Origin: Castanea sativa | Taxonomy: Eukaryota > Streptophyta > Magnoliopsida > Fagales > Fagaceae | Assembly (NCBI RefSeq): GCF_040712315.1 | Contig: NC_134019.1 | Span: 40,081,873 to 40,145,872, forward strand | Direction: 5' to 3' | Length of the DNA stretch: 64,000 bases | Shown: positions 1 to 10,685 of the stretch, in pieces | Position numbering within the stretch: the stretch's first letter is position 1 | Layout of the letters: the number at the start of each line of letters is the position of its first letter | Position numbers and translations under genes: made by a program | Notes under the pieces: generated by a model | The model's input: only the letters and a program-made list of their open reading frames with translations | The model's database searches: none | Told to the model about the DNA's origin: nothing

Positions 1-560
1 CTGCATGCTTTGTTTCATGCATGGCTTCTTTTTAGTCATGCAAGCATGGTAGTGCCTCTTTCAAAAAGCCATCATTTGTGTATGTGTATGCTTGTCCCGT
101 TGTGCCTATCCCTCCTTGCGTGTTATATCAAGTTTTATAATTATCGTAAATTATAAATATTTATTAATAACTATCATAATTATCAAGATTCATATATTCA
201 CATACAAAATAAAAGAGAGAAAAAATTATATTTTTAGATAAAAACATATTTTATTAAACTTCCTAGAGCAATGCACAAGTTGTTGACTAGTCAAGGAAAT
301 GAAATTTAAGGCATGAATTAATCAACATATTATAATGCGTGCCATGTGAAGAGCTTGTTAAATTATAGGAAACAATAAACAACAAGAGATTAAGGAGGAG
401 AAAGGGTCATGGTAAATATCCATATCTCACATCGTTTACACTGAACTGTGATTTCTTGACTGATCTCGGTTGAATCTCCTTCCGCAGCCAAAAATTGGGG
501 TATTTATAGCCAAAAATTGACCCTAGGGTTTGGGGTTTGTGCTACTAAGCTTTGAGCCAA
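1..560. other. Gene-free AT-rich flank
   Basis: I see no coding region, RNA gene or clear repeat boundary here. Reading frames are short and have no recognisable domain. Confidence 0.6.
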
Positions 561-736
561 GTGTACGGTTTGTTTGGAATTCGCTTATTTTGCTGATACT
601 GAATTTTTTTTACTAAAATTACTATAGATAAAAGTAAAAATTAGCTGAAATAGTATTATAGAACCCATGAATATTAGCAAAAATAAATTGAATAGTAAAA
701 CAAGCTGGTTTTTTAATTTGGAGCCAAACACACACA
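561..736. mobile_element. Small MITE-like element
   Basis: The block has imperfect inverted ends: GTTTGTTTGG-like at about 565-577 and CCAAACACACAC at 724-735. The AT-rich interior has no coding capacity. The look is that of a short non-autonomous DNA transposon. I cannot find a convincing target duplication, so superfamily and exact ends are open. Confidence 0.4.
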
Positions 737-878
737 TAGAATGGAATGACTTTAAAACACCTTGAGTACATGTTGGAATAAAATGGAGTGTCTACAATCT
801 CCAAACACAGTTTCTTCACCATTAGATGATGTGAGTTCGAACTTTAAATAAATTTTGTCAAAATCTTCTTTAGGGTCA

Positions 879-1047
879 TGTTAACATGTATAATGTTATG
901 GACTTTAGGCCCAACTAGATTACTTGTATAGCACACATTCTTGTACTACACATTTACTTGTATTGTACTCCTATGCCTCCTATATAAAGGCACACATGTA
1001 TATTCTTTAATAGAGAAATACAATATAATCATTCAGTATTTCTAACA
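879..1047 (+). repeat. 5' LTR of the copia element
   Basis: This 169-bp repeat is TG...CA bounded and matches 10512-10680 with eight substitutions and no gaps. It contains a TATATAAAGG-type TATA box near 981-989, followed by the likely transcription start, as expected of a promoter-bearing LTR. Confidence 0.93.
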
Positions 1048-1060
1048 TGGTATCAGAGCC
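1048..1060 (+). other. Primer-binding site of the copia element
   Basis: TGGTATCAGAGCC directly abuts the 5' LTR and is complementary to the 3' end of plant initiator methionine tRNA, the usual primer for copia reverse transcription. Confidence 0.92.
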
Positions 1061-1786
1061 ATTGCTCTAATTTTCTTGTGTCTTGCAGTCTTGTCTTTGT
1101 TGGTATTTTCCATTGCCTCGACTTCTTTGGTCAGTAAACCTTTTTCGTGCCCTCTCCTGACTGCTCCAACGTCGTCAGAGGTACCCAAGGTTGAATCTTC
1201 ACCGCCAGAAGCTCGATCACCACCACCAAGATCACTGCCTCCGTCAGATCTTCCACATAGGACCTCCGATTAGGACATAAGAAATATCATCGTGTAGCTT
1301 TTCAATCACTCTACACAACGACGCCGGAAACATCCTCATCTGACCAACCACACACTGCCACGTGCTGGTCAAAGTTTCGGTAAAATCTTCCACGCACTTC
1401 ACGTGCCACCAGGGGTGCTCCGATCTAGTTGCCACTACCACCATCGGAATTGTCTTTCTCCGATCTACATTTTCGGGAAAGAATTGGCTTCATCGAATAG
1501 CTCACGCACCTCACGCGCCAAACATCTCTGCCACGTCAGCCCTAGTTGAGGTCAGCGTCTTGTCATCTGCTGACATCATCTCCTAGTCAGTCTGCTGAAG
1601 TCATCGTTGACCAGACCGTTGACTAGCATTGACCAGACATTGACCAAACCGTTGACTTTGACTGAAGGTTGACTTTCATCATTGACTTTTTTCTAGGGTT
1701 GACTTTTTGAAATCCAGGTGCTCCTTACCTAGTTTTTCGCATAGATTTCATTTTTGCAGTCCATTTTTTGCATATTTTGCGTCTAA
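1061..1786 (+). other. Copia leader / lost gag N-terminus
   Basis: In related elements a gag N-terminal domain would normally start here. I find none: only short frames with a Pro/Ser-rich run (1076-1273) and no gag-like motif. The next recognisable coding piece is the gag zinc knuckle after 1787. The segment ends in a run of TTGAC motifs. It is either an untranslated leader or a replaced or decayed gag region. Confidence 0.5.
1607..1703 (+). repeat. Cluster of nine TTGAC[C/T] motifs
   Basis: TTGACC or TTGACT starts at 1607, 1619, 1629, 1640, 1652, 1658, 1669, 1682 and 1699, so nine copies fit in 97 bp, all on the plus strand. This hexamer is the W box bound by plant WRKY factors. The spacing is irregular, so this is not a simple tandem array. 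Confidence 0.75.
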
Positions 1787-2270
1787 ATGAAGAATAAGGA
1801 CAGGTCTTCTTCTTATTTCAATAATCATCGCCGACAATCCAGCAAACGTTTTTGCAATTTTCGCAAACGTTTTGGCCACAATATTGAGACTTGCTATCAT
1901 CGCAACAAATCAGCTGTTTCAATTTCTGCTGCTACTGTTGCTAACACTGAAAGTGTCCAACCAATAGCTCCTGTCTCTGTACAGTCTTAGTCTTCAAGTA
2001 ACACTTTCATCATGTCCACAGATGACCTTAAAAACATCATCGCTAATGCCATTTGTATGGTTGGTAATAAATCTTATTCCTCTTCTCTCTCAGCTTTATC
2101 TGGTATGTCTCCTTCCTCTTGGCTTATGGATTCTACTTGCTGTAATCACATGACACCTCACTCATCCTTATTTTCTGAACTTAAACCTGTAACATACCCT
2201 CTTAATATTCGCATAGCAAATGGTTTCACAATGTTTAGTCATAATATAGGTTCCATTTCGACCTCCAACC
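1787..2270 (+). pseudogene. Copia gag zinc knuckle and protease remnant (5' part)
   Basis: A first frame (1787-1990) carries a decayed CCHC knuckle: FGHNIETC is present but the second Cys of the first pair reads Arg. After a stop, the frame 2012-2270 carries the start of the aspartic protease, with LMDSTCCNHMT where D-S-G is expected, so the catalytic triplet is altered. The frame is then cut by the nested gypsy insertion after 2270 and resumes at 7498, after the duplicated CAACC. Confidence 0.8.
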
Positions 2271-2626
2271 TGTTAGGATTTTGTTTGTAGGAATGAGAAA
2301 AGAAAAGAAAAGATTTGGTCACTTCAAGGGGGCCAGGCCTCCATAGAGAGAGAGAGAGTAGAGAGACAAGTTTAGAGAAGAATGCTTAAGAGTGTTCTTA
2401 TTGTCCTTCTGATACAGCCCGTCTCCCTTTATATTCACACTAACAGAATATCTTATACTAACAGAATGTGTAACTAACTCCTCACTACACCTTAACTAGC
2501 TCCTAATCAATACTAACCAATTAATCACTTCAATACACCCACTGTTTACACGTGTACACTACTACTATGCCATTACAATATACTATAGCTATACAATTCA
2601 GTACAACAAGTGTGAGGTTCCTAACA
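2271..2626 (-). repeat. 3' LTR of the gypsy element
   Basis: This 356-bp repeat is bounded by TG and CA. Compared with the copy at 7114-7492 it has a shorter GA run and lacks a 13-bp duplication near 7321-7336. The segment just inside (2627-2640) is purine-rich on the minus strand, as expected of a polypurine tract. Confidence 0.92.
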
Positions 2627-2638
2627 TTACCCCTTCCA

Positions 2639-5584
2639 TCAAAGCACCTTGCCCACAAGGTGAGGGAAGGTGAGCTGCAGCTGATGCAAGGATTCCTAGG
2701 TAGCATCTGCAGGTGAGGATCCCAACCATTGAACCAAAACCTCAGTGATGACCCGAGACCTCAAGGACTTGGTTCTAGTCTATAACACTGCAATTTATCA
2801 ACAGGTGGAAGGGTGGGGATAGGTGTGACATGTTGACCCAACTTCATCTTTAAGCAAGACACATGAAACACATGATGAATTTTTGCCTCAGGAAGAAGAT
2901 CCAATTTATATGAGACAGAACCAATTTTCTATATAATTTGGAAGGGACCAAAATATCTTGCAGAAAGCTTCCACTTCCCCTTATAAGCCAAAGTTTGCTG
3001 TCTGTAGGGCTGTAATCTCAGGAAAACCCAATCTCCAACTTCAAAAGACTTGTCCTGCCTATGTTTATCTGCTTGAAATTTCATCCGAGCTTGGGCAGCA
3101 AACAAATGAACCTTCAAAGTGTCCAAAACAGATTGTCTCTAACATAACAATGAATCCAAGGCATCCACCCTAGTAGTGCTTAGAATATAAGTGAGAAGCT
3201 TTGGAGCTGGATAACCATATAAGGTTTCAAAAGGAGACAACTTCAAACTAGTGTGAAAAGAAGTATTGTACCAAAATTCAACCAAGGAAAGCCAGGTTAC
3301 CCATTGGTGAGGTCTGTCACTGGTGAAGGCTCTCAAATACTGTTCCAAGCTCTTGTTGACAATCCCTGTTTGCCCATCTGACTGAGGATGATATGCTGAT
3401 GACATAGCCAATTCAATTCCCTGGAGTCTAAACAATTCAGACCAAAAGAGGGAAGTAAGGTGGCATTCCTGTCACTAACCAAGGATGTGGGCATACCATG
3501 GAGCTTGAAAACATGTTGCATATAAAGAGAGGCAATCTTGGCAGCATTGTAAGGATGAGAAACTGGAACAAAGTGAGCATATTTGGTTAATCTGTCAACA
3601 ACAACCAAAATCACTTCATACCCCATAGACTTAGGAAGGCCTTCCACAAAGTCCAAACTCACATCTATCCAAGGGGTAGCAGGAATGGGCAGTGGCTGAA
3701 GCAGGCCAGCTAGGGATGTAGTATCAGATTTAATCCTCTGAAACATATTACAATCCCTTACAAATTTCTTGAGATCAAACTTCATTCTAGGCCAAAAAAA
3801 ATCTTTCTTATCTCTATGATAAGACTTTAAGAAACCTGAGTGACCAACCAAGGGACTGCTGTGGACATGGTGTAAAAACTGAGATTTGAGTGGGCAATGT
3901 GGACTAACATAGAACCTGCCCTTGTAAAACAACAACCCATTCCGGAATGTAAAACCCTTAGGTGGATTCCCAGCTTGGACAAAAGCAATTATGTGCTGAA
4001 TTGTGTCATCATGTAAGTAACTATCCTTTAATAAGGACAGCCAAGTTGGGTCAGGTACTGAGAGCAAAAACAAGCAACTAGTCTTGGAATTAGAATCAGA
4101 TTGTGACAACTTAGAACTGAAGGTAGGGTGTCTTGAAAGAGCATCAACCACCCTATTGTCACTACCTTTTTTGTATTCCACCACAAAAGTATAACCCAAA
4201 AGTTTAGCTAGCCATTTTTGCTGAGATGGAGTGGCAATTCTTTGCTCCAACAAGAATTTTAAACTCTGGTGATCAGTCCTAACCACAAAGGGTATGTCAA
4301 GCAAATAAGATCTCCACTTCTTGACTGCAGTAGCCAAAGCCAGTAACTCAGTCTCATAGGTGGACAAATGAAGGTTCTTCCCTCTCAAAGCTTGACTGTG
4401 AAATGCAATTGGTTTGTGGTCTTGCATTAATACAGCCCCTAACCCACTACTTGAGGCATCACATTCAATAACAAATGGCTTAGAAAAATCTGGGAGAGCT
4501 AGCACAAGAGGCTTAGTCACAACCTCCTTCAACCTGAGAAATGCCTCCAAAGCCTTGTCAGTCCATTGAAATGCATCTTTTCGAAGAAGATCAGTTAAAG
4601 GTTGGGCAATTGAGCCATAACCCTTAATGAACTTTCTATAATACCCTGTTAGACCTAAAAAACCCATTAAAGCCTTCACATTTTCTGGTTTTGGCCATTG
4701 AAGCATTGCAGAGATTTTCTTAGGATCAGCCTTAACACCCTTTCCAGAGATTATATGCCCCAAATATTCCACTTCAGAACACCCAAAAACACATTTAGAC
4801 TGGTTAGCATAAAGCTAATGAGACAACAAAACCCCTAAAACAGTCTTTAAATGATAAACATGATCATCCAAACAATAACTGAAAACAAGGATGTCATCAA
4901 AGAATACTAGAACAAATTTTCTCAGGTAAGGTCTGAAAATAGAGTTCATCAATGCTTGAAAGGTAGATGGGGCATTAGTCAGCCCAAAAGGCATAACTAG
5001 GAACTCATAATGTCCTTCATGAGTTCTAAAGGCAGTCTTGGGCACATCCTCACTCTTTATTCTAATTTGATGATAACCTGACCTTAAATCAAGTTTAGAG
5101 AAAATGGAAGCACCTGCTAGCTCATCCAACAATTCATCTACTACTGGAATTGGAAACTTGTCTTTAATGGTTGCCTTATTCAAAGCCCTATAGTCAATCC
5201 ACATCCTCCAACTACCATCAGTCTTCCTTACAAGTAAAACAGGTGAAGAAAATGGACTTTGACTAGGCTGAATATAACCCACTTCCAGCAACTCATTCAC
5301 AATTTTCTCAATTTTAGATTTTTGAAAGTAAGGATACCTGTAAGGTCTTTCACAGACAGGTTTGGAGCCTTCCTTGAGGGTAATGCCATGCTCATGACCC
5401 CTGACAAGTGGTAAACCAGTGGGAACAGCAAAAACCTTTGAAAATTCCACCAACAAATCAGCAAGCACATCAGGCAACTGAGACTGAGCAAGGGTGGCAG
5501 CAGCTACAGGAGATGCTGCAATATGCAACACTAGGCCTTTCCTTTCTGAACCACTAATAAACCTCTCAGCTTCTGTAGTTTCTA
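2639..5584 (-). pseudogene. Gypsy pol remnant: RT, RNase H, integrase, chromodomain
   Basis: On the minus strand the frame from about 5584 to 4818 holds reverse transcriptase with the catalytic FFDDILV motif. A TAG at 4815-4817, where a Gln codon is expected, separates it from the rest of RT, RNase H and integrase (to about 3460). The integrase HHCC finger keeps its histidines, but the first Cys pair reads CNMF, so one Cys is lost. A frameshift near 3460 leads to the frame 3139-3435, where the DGQTE motif reads DGQTG, losing the catalytic Glu. A TAG then splits off the GPF segment (2932-3126). A chromodomain-like tail (VLVQWLGSSPADAT) follows, with a TAG at 2696-2698 in place of its Trp, and ends at 2639. 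Confidence 0.88.
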
Positions 5585-7098
5585 AATAGTTGAAAGGGCA
5601 GGTTGTAATCCTTGTAAAAATACATTTTTACCCAAATGCACAAACTGCATGGTCAATAGCTGGAAGTCCCAGCTAATCTCGCCCAAAGTACTCAACCATT
5701 GAGTACCAAGAACCGCCTCACAACCTCCCAAATGTAAAACATTAAAATCTATGACAAACTGATACCCCTGGATAATGATATTGACTCCTTGACAGCTATC
5801 TAAAGTCTTGATGATTGTGCCATCAGCTACTTTAACCTCTAATATCCTAGAGGTATCAAATTGCAGCTGCAATTTTGGTATCACAGAAGCATCCAAGAAA
5901 TTGTGGGTGCTCCCAGAATCAATAAGAGACACCACTTCTTGTTTCTTGATTCTTCCCTTCACCCTCATGGTATTAGAAGCAAGGCACCCTACTAATGCAT
6001 ATAAAGTAATTGCAGTAGAGTCAAGTCCACACTTGTCAACCACACTCCTCTGTTTTGCACCTTGAGGCTCTAACAACACCTCATCATTAGAAATCTCAAC
6101 CAATTGCACACCAGAAGCTCTAGGTTCCACTTCCATGAATATTCCCTCCAGCAAAAGCAGTTTAGCTCCCTTACACTTGTGGCCCATCTGCCACTTATCA
6201 TCACAATTGTAACACAGCCCCTGCTTCCTTCTTTCCTCCATTTGTGCACCAGTCAATCTTTGCAATGGAACCTTAGTTCTTGGCTCTACCCTAGCTTCCA
6301 ATTTAGGGGTACCCAAATTGAAGCCTTCCCATTATCAGCTACACCCCTTAATCCTTTCCTACTACTGTTTACATATTCTTCTTGAATCTTAGCTAACGCA
6401 AAAGCTTCATTAAGGGTTTTAGGAACTAATATTCTAACTGGCAATCTTTTCTCGTCTTTTAACCCACTTAAGAAGCAACTTAGTTTGTGAGACTCCGATA
6501 ACCCCATGATTCTATTAGACAAAATTTCGAAATTACCTTTGTAAGCCACCACAGAAGTCACCTGTTTGAGCCTTGTCAATGCTTCCATAGGGTCATTATA
6601 AGCAGTGGTCCCGAATTGAGTCTACATAGCTCGAACAAACACTTCCCAGCTTACAAACCCCCTTGCTTGTTCACCCTCTTGAAACCAAATTAAAGCTTCA
6701 CCATCAAGATGATATGAAGCCATTAACACCTTGTGATGCTCAGGAGTGTTGTTGTATGAAAAAAATCGATTGGCTCTGTATATCCAACAAGTAGGATCCT
6801 CTCCTTGAAATTGTGGAAACTCCAGCCTCAGATTCTTGATTGGTCCCATTGGTAATTTTTCATGAGCTCCATTAGTAACCGTAGTATTAATCAAATACCC
6901 ACTGGATGGTGATGAATGTTGACGTTGCTCTTCAGAATCAACCCACTTCTGCATAAATGTGGTGAGGATTTGTAATTGCTTCGTGACTTCTTGTAAGGTT
7001 TGTTCATGGCTGTCAGTAATCTTGGATAAAGCAGCAATTTTTTCAGAATTCTGAGAATTTGATCTTGTCTCAGTCATGATGCCCAAATCTTGGATCAC
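5582..7098 (-). pseudogene. Gypsy gag and protease remnant
   Basis: The gag capsid-like frame starts at about 7098 and meets an in-frame TAG at 6622-6624, then continues in the same frame to about 6310. A frameshift there leads to the frame 5582-6316, which carries a gag zinc knuckle (CYNCDDKWQMGHKC) and an aspartic protease with the IDSGSTHNF active-site motif intact. A further frame change at about 5582 separates it from reverse transcriptase. In an active chromovirus these would be one gag-pol reading frame. Confidence 0.87.
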
Positions 7099-7100
7099 TA

Positions 7101-7111
7101 CTCTGATACCA
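7101..7111 (-). other. Primer-binding site of the gypsy element
   Basis: Read on the minus strand, TGGTATCAGAG sits 2 bp inside the right LTR and is complementary to initiator methionine tRNA. It fixes the element's orientation as minus. Confidence 0.88.
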
Positions 7112-7113
7112 AA

Positions 7114-7492
7114 TGTTAGGATTTTGTTTGTAGGAATGAGAAAAGAAAAGAAAAGATTTGGTCACTTCAAGGGGACCGGGCCTCCATAAAGAGAGAGAGA
7201 GAGAGAGAGAGTAGAGAGACAAGTTTAGAGAAGAATGCTTAAGAGTGTTCTTATTGCCCTTCTGATACAGCCTATCTCCCTTTATATTCACACTAATAGA
7301 ATATCCTATACTAACAGAATGTGCTAACAGAATGTGTAACTAACTCCTTACTACACCTTAACTAGTTCCTAATCAATACTAACCAATTAATCACTTCAAT
7401 ACACCCACTGTTTATACGTGTACACTGTTGCTATGCCATTACAATATACTATAGCTATACAATTCAGTACAACACGTGTGAGGTTCCTAACA
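7114..7492 (-). repeat. 5' LTR of the gypsy element
   Basis: This 379-bp LTR is longer than its partner because of an expanded GA run (about 7189-7212) and a 13-bp local duplication around 7321-7336. Confidence 0.92.
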
Positions 7493-10400
7493 CAACCTCT
7501 CAGTTCCTGGGGTCTTTAATGTTCTCGACCTTTCTTACAATTTATTTTATGTGGGATAATTAGCTAAGTTGGGTTATCACATTATATTTGATTATTTTGA
7601 GTGTATTATGCAGGATCCAAGAACGAGACAGGAGCTTGGGACCAATCCTAGAGTTGAGTGTATGTTTTCCGTGGACAACTTTCGTCTTTCACTTTTTGCT
7701 CTTGTTTCTGTTGCCGCAGCTGCTGCATTTTCTTCTATTCCTTCCCTTGCACTTTGGCATGCCCGATTTGGTCACGCATCTTCTTCTTAGGTACAACAAT
7801 TGGCTTTTAGAGGTTTGTTAGGTTCAATATCTACAGAAAATTTTGATTGTATTTCATGTCAGTTAGGAAAACAACCAGCTTTGCCTTTCAATACTAGTGA
7901 ATCAATATCCACTGATATCTTTGACCTTATTCATTTTGATGTTTGCGGGTCTTCCTCTATCTCTAGTATTGGTGGATCTCGATATTTTGTTGTCTTTGTT
8001 GATGATTACTCTCGCTATAGCTGGATTTTAATATGAAACATTGTTCTAAATTATTGCAAGTATATTCTAATTTTACAAAAATGGTTGAAACTCAATTTTC
8101 CAAACGTATCAAAATTTTTCGATCTGATAATGTTCTTGAGTACACTCAATATGCTTTCCAAACTGTTTTGCATTCCTATGTCATTATTCATTGACTAACT
8201 TGTCCAGGTACCTCTCAGCAAAATGGAAGAGCCAAATGAAAACTTCGTCATATTCTTGACACTGTTCGTGCTCTCATTTTCTCTACCAAAGTTCCTGCTC
8301 CTTTTTGGGGCGAAGCTGCTCTTCATGCTCTTCATGCTATTAATCACATTCCCAGTCCTGTCATCCAAAATCAAACTCCATATGAGCGCCTTTTTGGGTC
8401 ACCTCCAGACTATCACCACCTTCGCTCTTTTGGTTCTGCTTGTTTCGTTCTTCTTCAGCCACATGAGCATAACAAACTTGAGCCTCGGTCATGACTTTGT
8501 TGTTTTCTTAGCTATGGCTAAACTCAAAAAGGGTATCAATGTTATGATCCTGTTTCTCATCGTCTTCGTATCTCCCGCAATGTTATCTTTTGGGAACATT
8601 GCCTCTTTGTCGAGCTCTCTCACTTCCGTACTTCTCTATCTTCCTCCTTTGTATTAGATCTTTTTCAGATGAGACACATATTCCTTTTGTAGCTGCTAAT
8701 GACCCTCCTATAGCTGCTCCTGATTCTCTTGTAGACTTCTCTATCCAACTACCAGATATCCTTGATCCCTTTCCTAGTTCCCCCTTTAATGAACAAGTGG
8801 AAGATGAACAGGTCGAAGACGAGCTACCCAACCCTGAGCTTGGGTCCCCTACTCTTGCTCCGCCTGAAGATCTTGCACAAGACATTCCACCTCGTCACTC
8901 AACTTGGGTAAGATCCATTCCTGCACATTTATTTGACTATCATTATTACACTATCCTTGCTACAGTGCATGAGCCTCACACCTATCGTGAGGCTTCCACT
9001 GACCCTTTATGGTAGATTGCAATGAAAGAATAACTTGATGCATTATCTAAAAACCATACTTAGGACTTGGTCACTTTCCCCCCTGAAAAATATGTGGTTG
9101 GTTGTAAGTGAATCTACAAGATTAAGACTCGCTCTGATGAGTCCATTGAGCGCTACAAAACTCGTCTTGTTGCAAAAGGTTTTACACAGGAGGATGAGAT
9201 TGATTATGAAGAAACCTTTACTTCAGTTGCTTGTATCTCATCTGTTTGTGCCTTATTAGCTGTTGCTGCTACCAGTAAATGGAACCTTTTCCAGATGGAT
9301 GTCAAAAATGCATTCCTTAATGGGGATTTAAGTGAAGAAGTTTATATGCAACCTTTTCCTGGTCTCTCTGTTGTATCAAATAAGGTTTGTCACTTTCGAC
9401 GTGCACTTTATAGCCTTAAACAAGCTCCACAAGCTTGGTTTGCCAAATTCAGCTTTACCATTTCTCGCTTGGGTTACATGGCCAGTCATTATGATTTTGT
9501 CTTATTTCTTCGTCGTAATGACAAATGCACTATTTTACTTCTCCTGTATGTGGATGATATGATCATAAATGGTGATGACCTCAGTGACATTCAAGAACTC
9601 AAGGGTTTTCTCAGTCAGTAGTTTGAGATGAAAAATCTTGGACATCTCAGCTACTTCTTGGGTCTTTAAATCACTTATTCTACAGATGGACTTTACATTA
9701 CTCAAGCCAAGTATGCCTTTGAACTATTGTCTCGAGCTGGACTCACTGATAGGTTGACCATTGACACTCCAATTGAGCTTAATGCGCATTTGACTCCCTT
9801 AGGGGGGAAACTATTGTCTAATCCCTCTTTTTACAGACGTTTGATTGGCAGCCTAGTTTATCTCACTGTTACTCGTCTAGACATTTCCTATGCTGTTCAC
9901 CAGGTGAGCCAGTATCTGTTTACTCCACGATTGACTCACTATGCTGCTGTTTTGCGCATTCTTTGGTATCTAAAAGGCACTCTCTTCTATGGTCTTTTCT
10001 ACTCTGCTCAGTCTCCTCTTATTCTCTGTGCATTTTCTCATGTTGATTGGGCATGAGATCCCACTGATCGCAAGTCCACCATTGGTTATTGCTTTCTTCT
10101 TGGTTCTTCTCTAATTTCTTGGCGAAGCAAGAAACAAACTCATGTGGCCCTCTCCAGTACTGAAGCAGAATATCATGCCCTTGCTGAAAACCACATCTGA
10201 GCTCTTTTGGCTACGATGGTTTCTCAAAAACTTAGGTGTGTCTACATTCTCTACTACTCCTCTTTATTGTGATAACAAAAGTGCCATTCATATTGCTCAC
10301 AATGATGTCTTTCATAAACGGACTAAACACATCGAGATCGATTGTCATTTTATCCGTTATCATTTTGTCTATGGTGCTCTCAAGCTAATCTTAGTCTCCT

Positions 10401-10497
10401 CTACAGATTAACTTGCAGATATCTTCACCAAGTCACATCCTAAAGGACGCCTTCGTGCTTTGGTTGACAACCTCAAGTTGGTCTCATATCCACCTTG
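7493..10497 (+). pseudogene. Copia pol remnant: integrase, RT, RNase H
   Basis: After the nested insertion the protease tail resumes at 7498. Pre-integrase and the integrase zinc finger follow (HARFGH with CISCQLGKQ near 7750-7870), then the integrase core (VDDYSRYSW near 8000). The NGRAE motif reads NGRAK followed by a TGA near 8224-8240, losing the catalytic Glu. Frames shift through 8040-9030. Reverse transcriptase resumes with QMDVKNAFLNGDL (from about 9292), SLKQAPQAW and the catalytic YVDD (near 9547). RNase H motifs lie around 10140-10330 ([16 protein letters not shown]) with stops between. The tail ends just before the polypurine tract at 10498-10510. Confidence 0.88.
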
Positions 10498-10511
10498 AGT
10501 TTGAGGGGGGC

Positions 10512-10680
10512 TGTTAACGTGTATAGTGTTATGGGCTTTAGGCCCAACTAGATTACTTGTATATCACACATTCTTGTACTACACATTTACTTGTACTGCA
10601 CTCCTATGCCTCCTATATAAAGGCACACATGTATATTCTTTAATAGAAAAATACAATATAATCATTCAATATTTCTAACA
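10512..10680 (+). repeat. 3' LTR of the copia element
   Basis: This is the 169-bp partner of 879-1047. A purine run (GAGTTTGAGGGGGG) just before it is the polypurine tract, and GGTCA follows it. Confidence 0.93.
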
Positions 10681-10685
10681 GGTCA

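Larger units (their letters stand above)
2271..7492 (-). mobile_element. Ty3/gypsy chromovirus nested in the copia element
   Basis: Long terminal repeats at 2271-2626 and 7114-7492 are TG...CA bounded. The copia sequence on either side shows an exact CAACC target duplication (2266-2270 and 7493-7497). On the minus strand the order is LTR, initiator-tRNA primer site, gag, protease, reverse transcriptase, RNase H, integrase, chromodomain, LTR. A C-terminal chromodomain places it among chromoviruses. Stops and frameshifts interrupt the coding region in at least seven places, so it cannot act by itself. LTRs differ by about 15 substitutions over about 355 aligned bases (hand count) plus two indels. 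Confidence 0.95.
879..10680 (+). mobile_element. Ty1/copia LTR retrotransposon, degenerate, split by a nested gypsy element
   Basis: The element has 169-bp LTRs at both ends, each starting TG and ending CA. An exact 5-bp target duplication GGTCA lies at 874-878 and 10681-10685. A primer-binding site complementary to initiator methionine tRNA follows the left LTR, and a polypurine tract ending at 10510 precedes the right one. Remains of gag, protease, integrase, reverse transcriptase and RNase H run left to right in the copia order (integrase before reverse transcriptase). A 5.2-kb Ty3/gypsy element (2271-7492) interrupts it. The two LTRs differ at 8 of 169 positions by my hand count (about 5%), so the insertion is not recent. 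Many stops and frame breaks make it non-autonomous. Confidence 0.95.
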
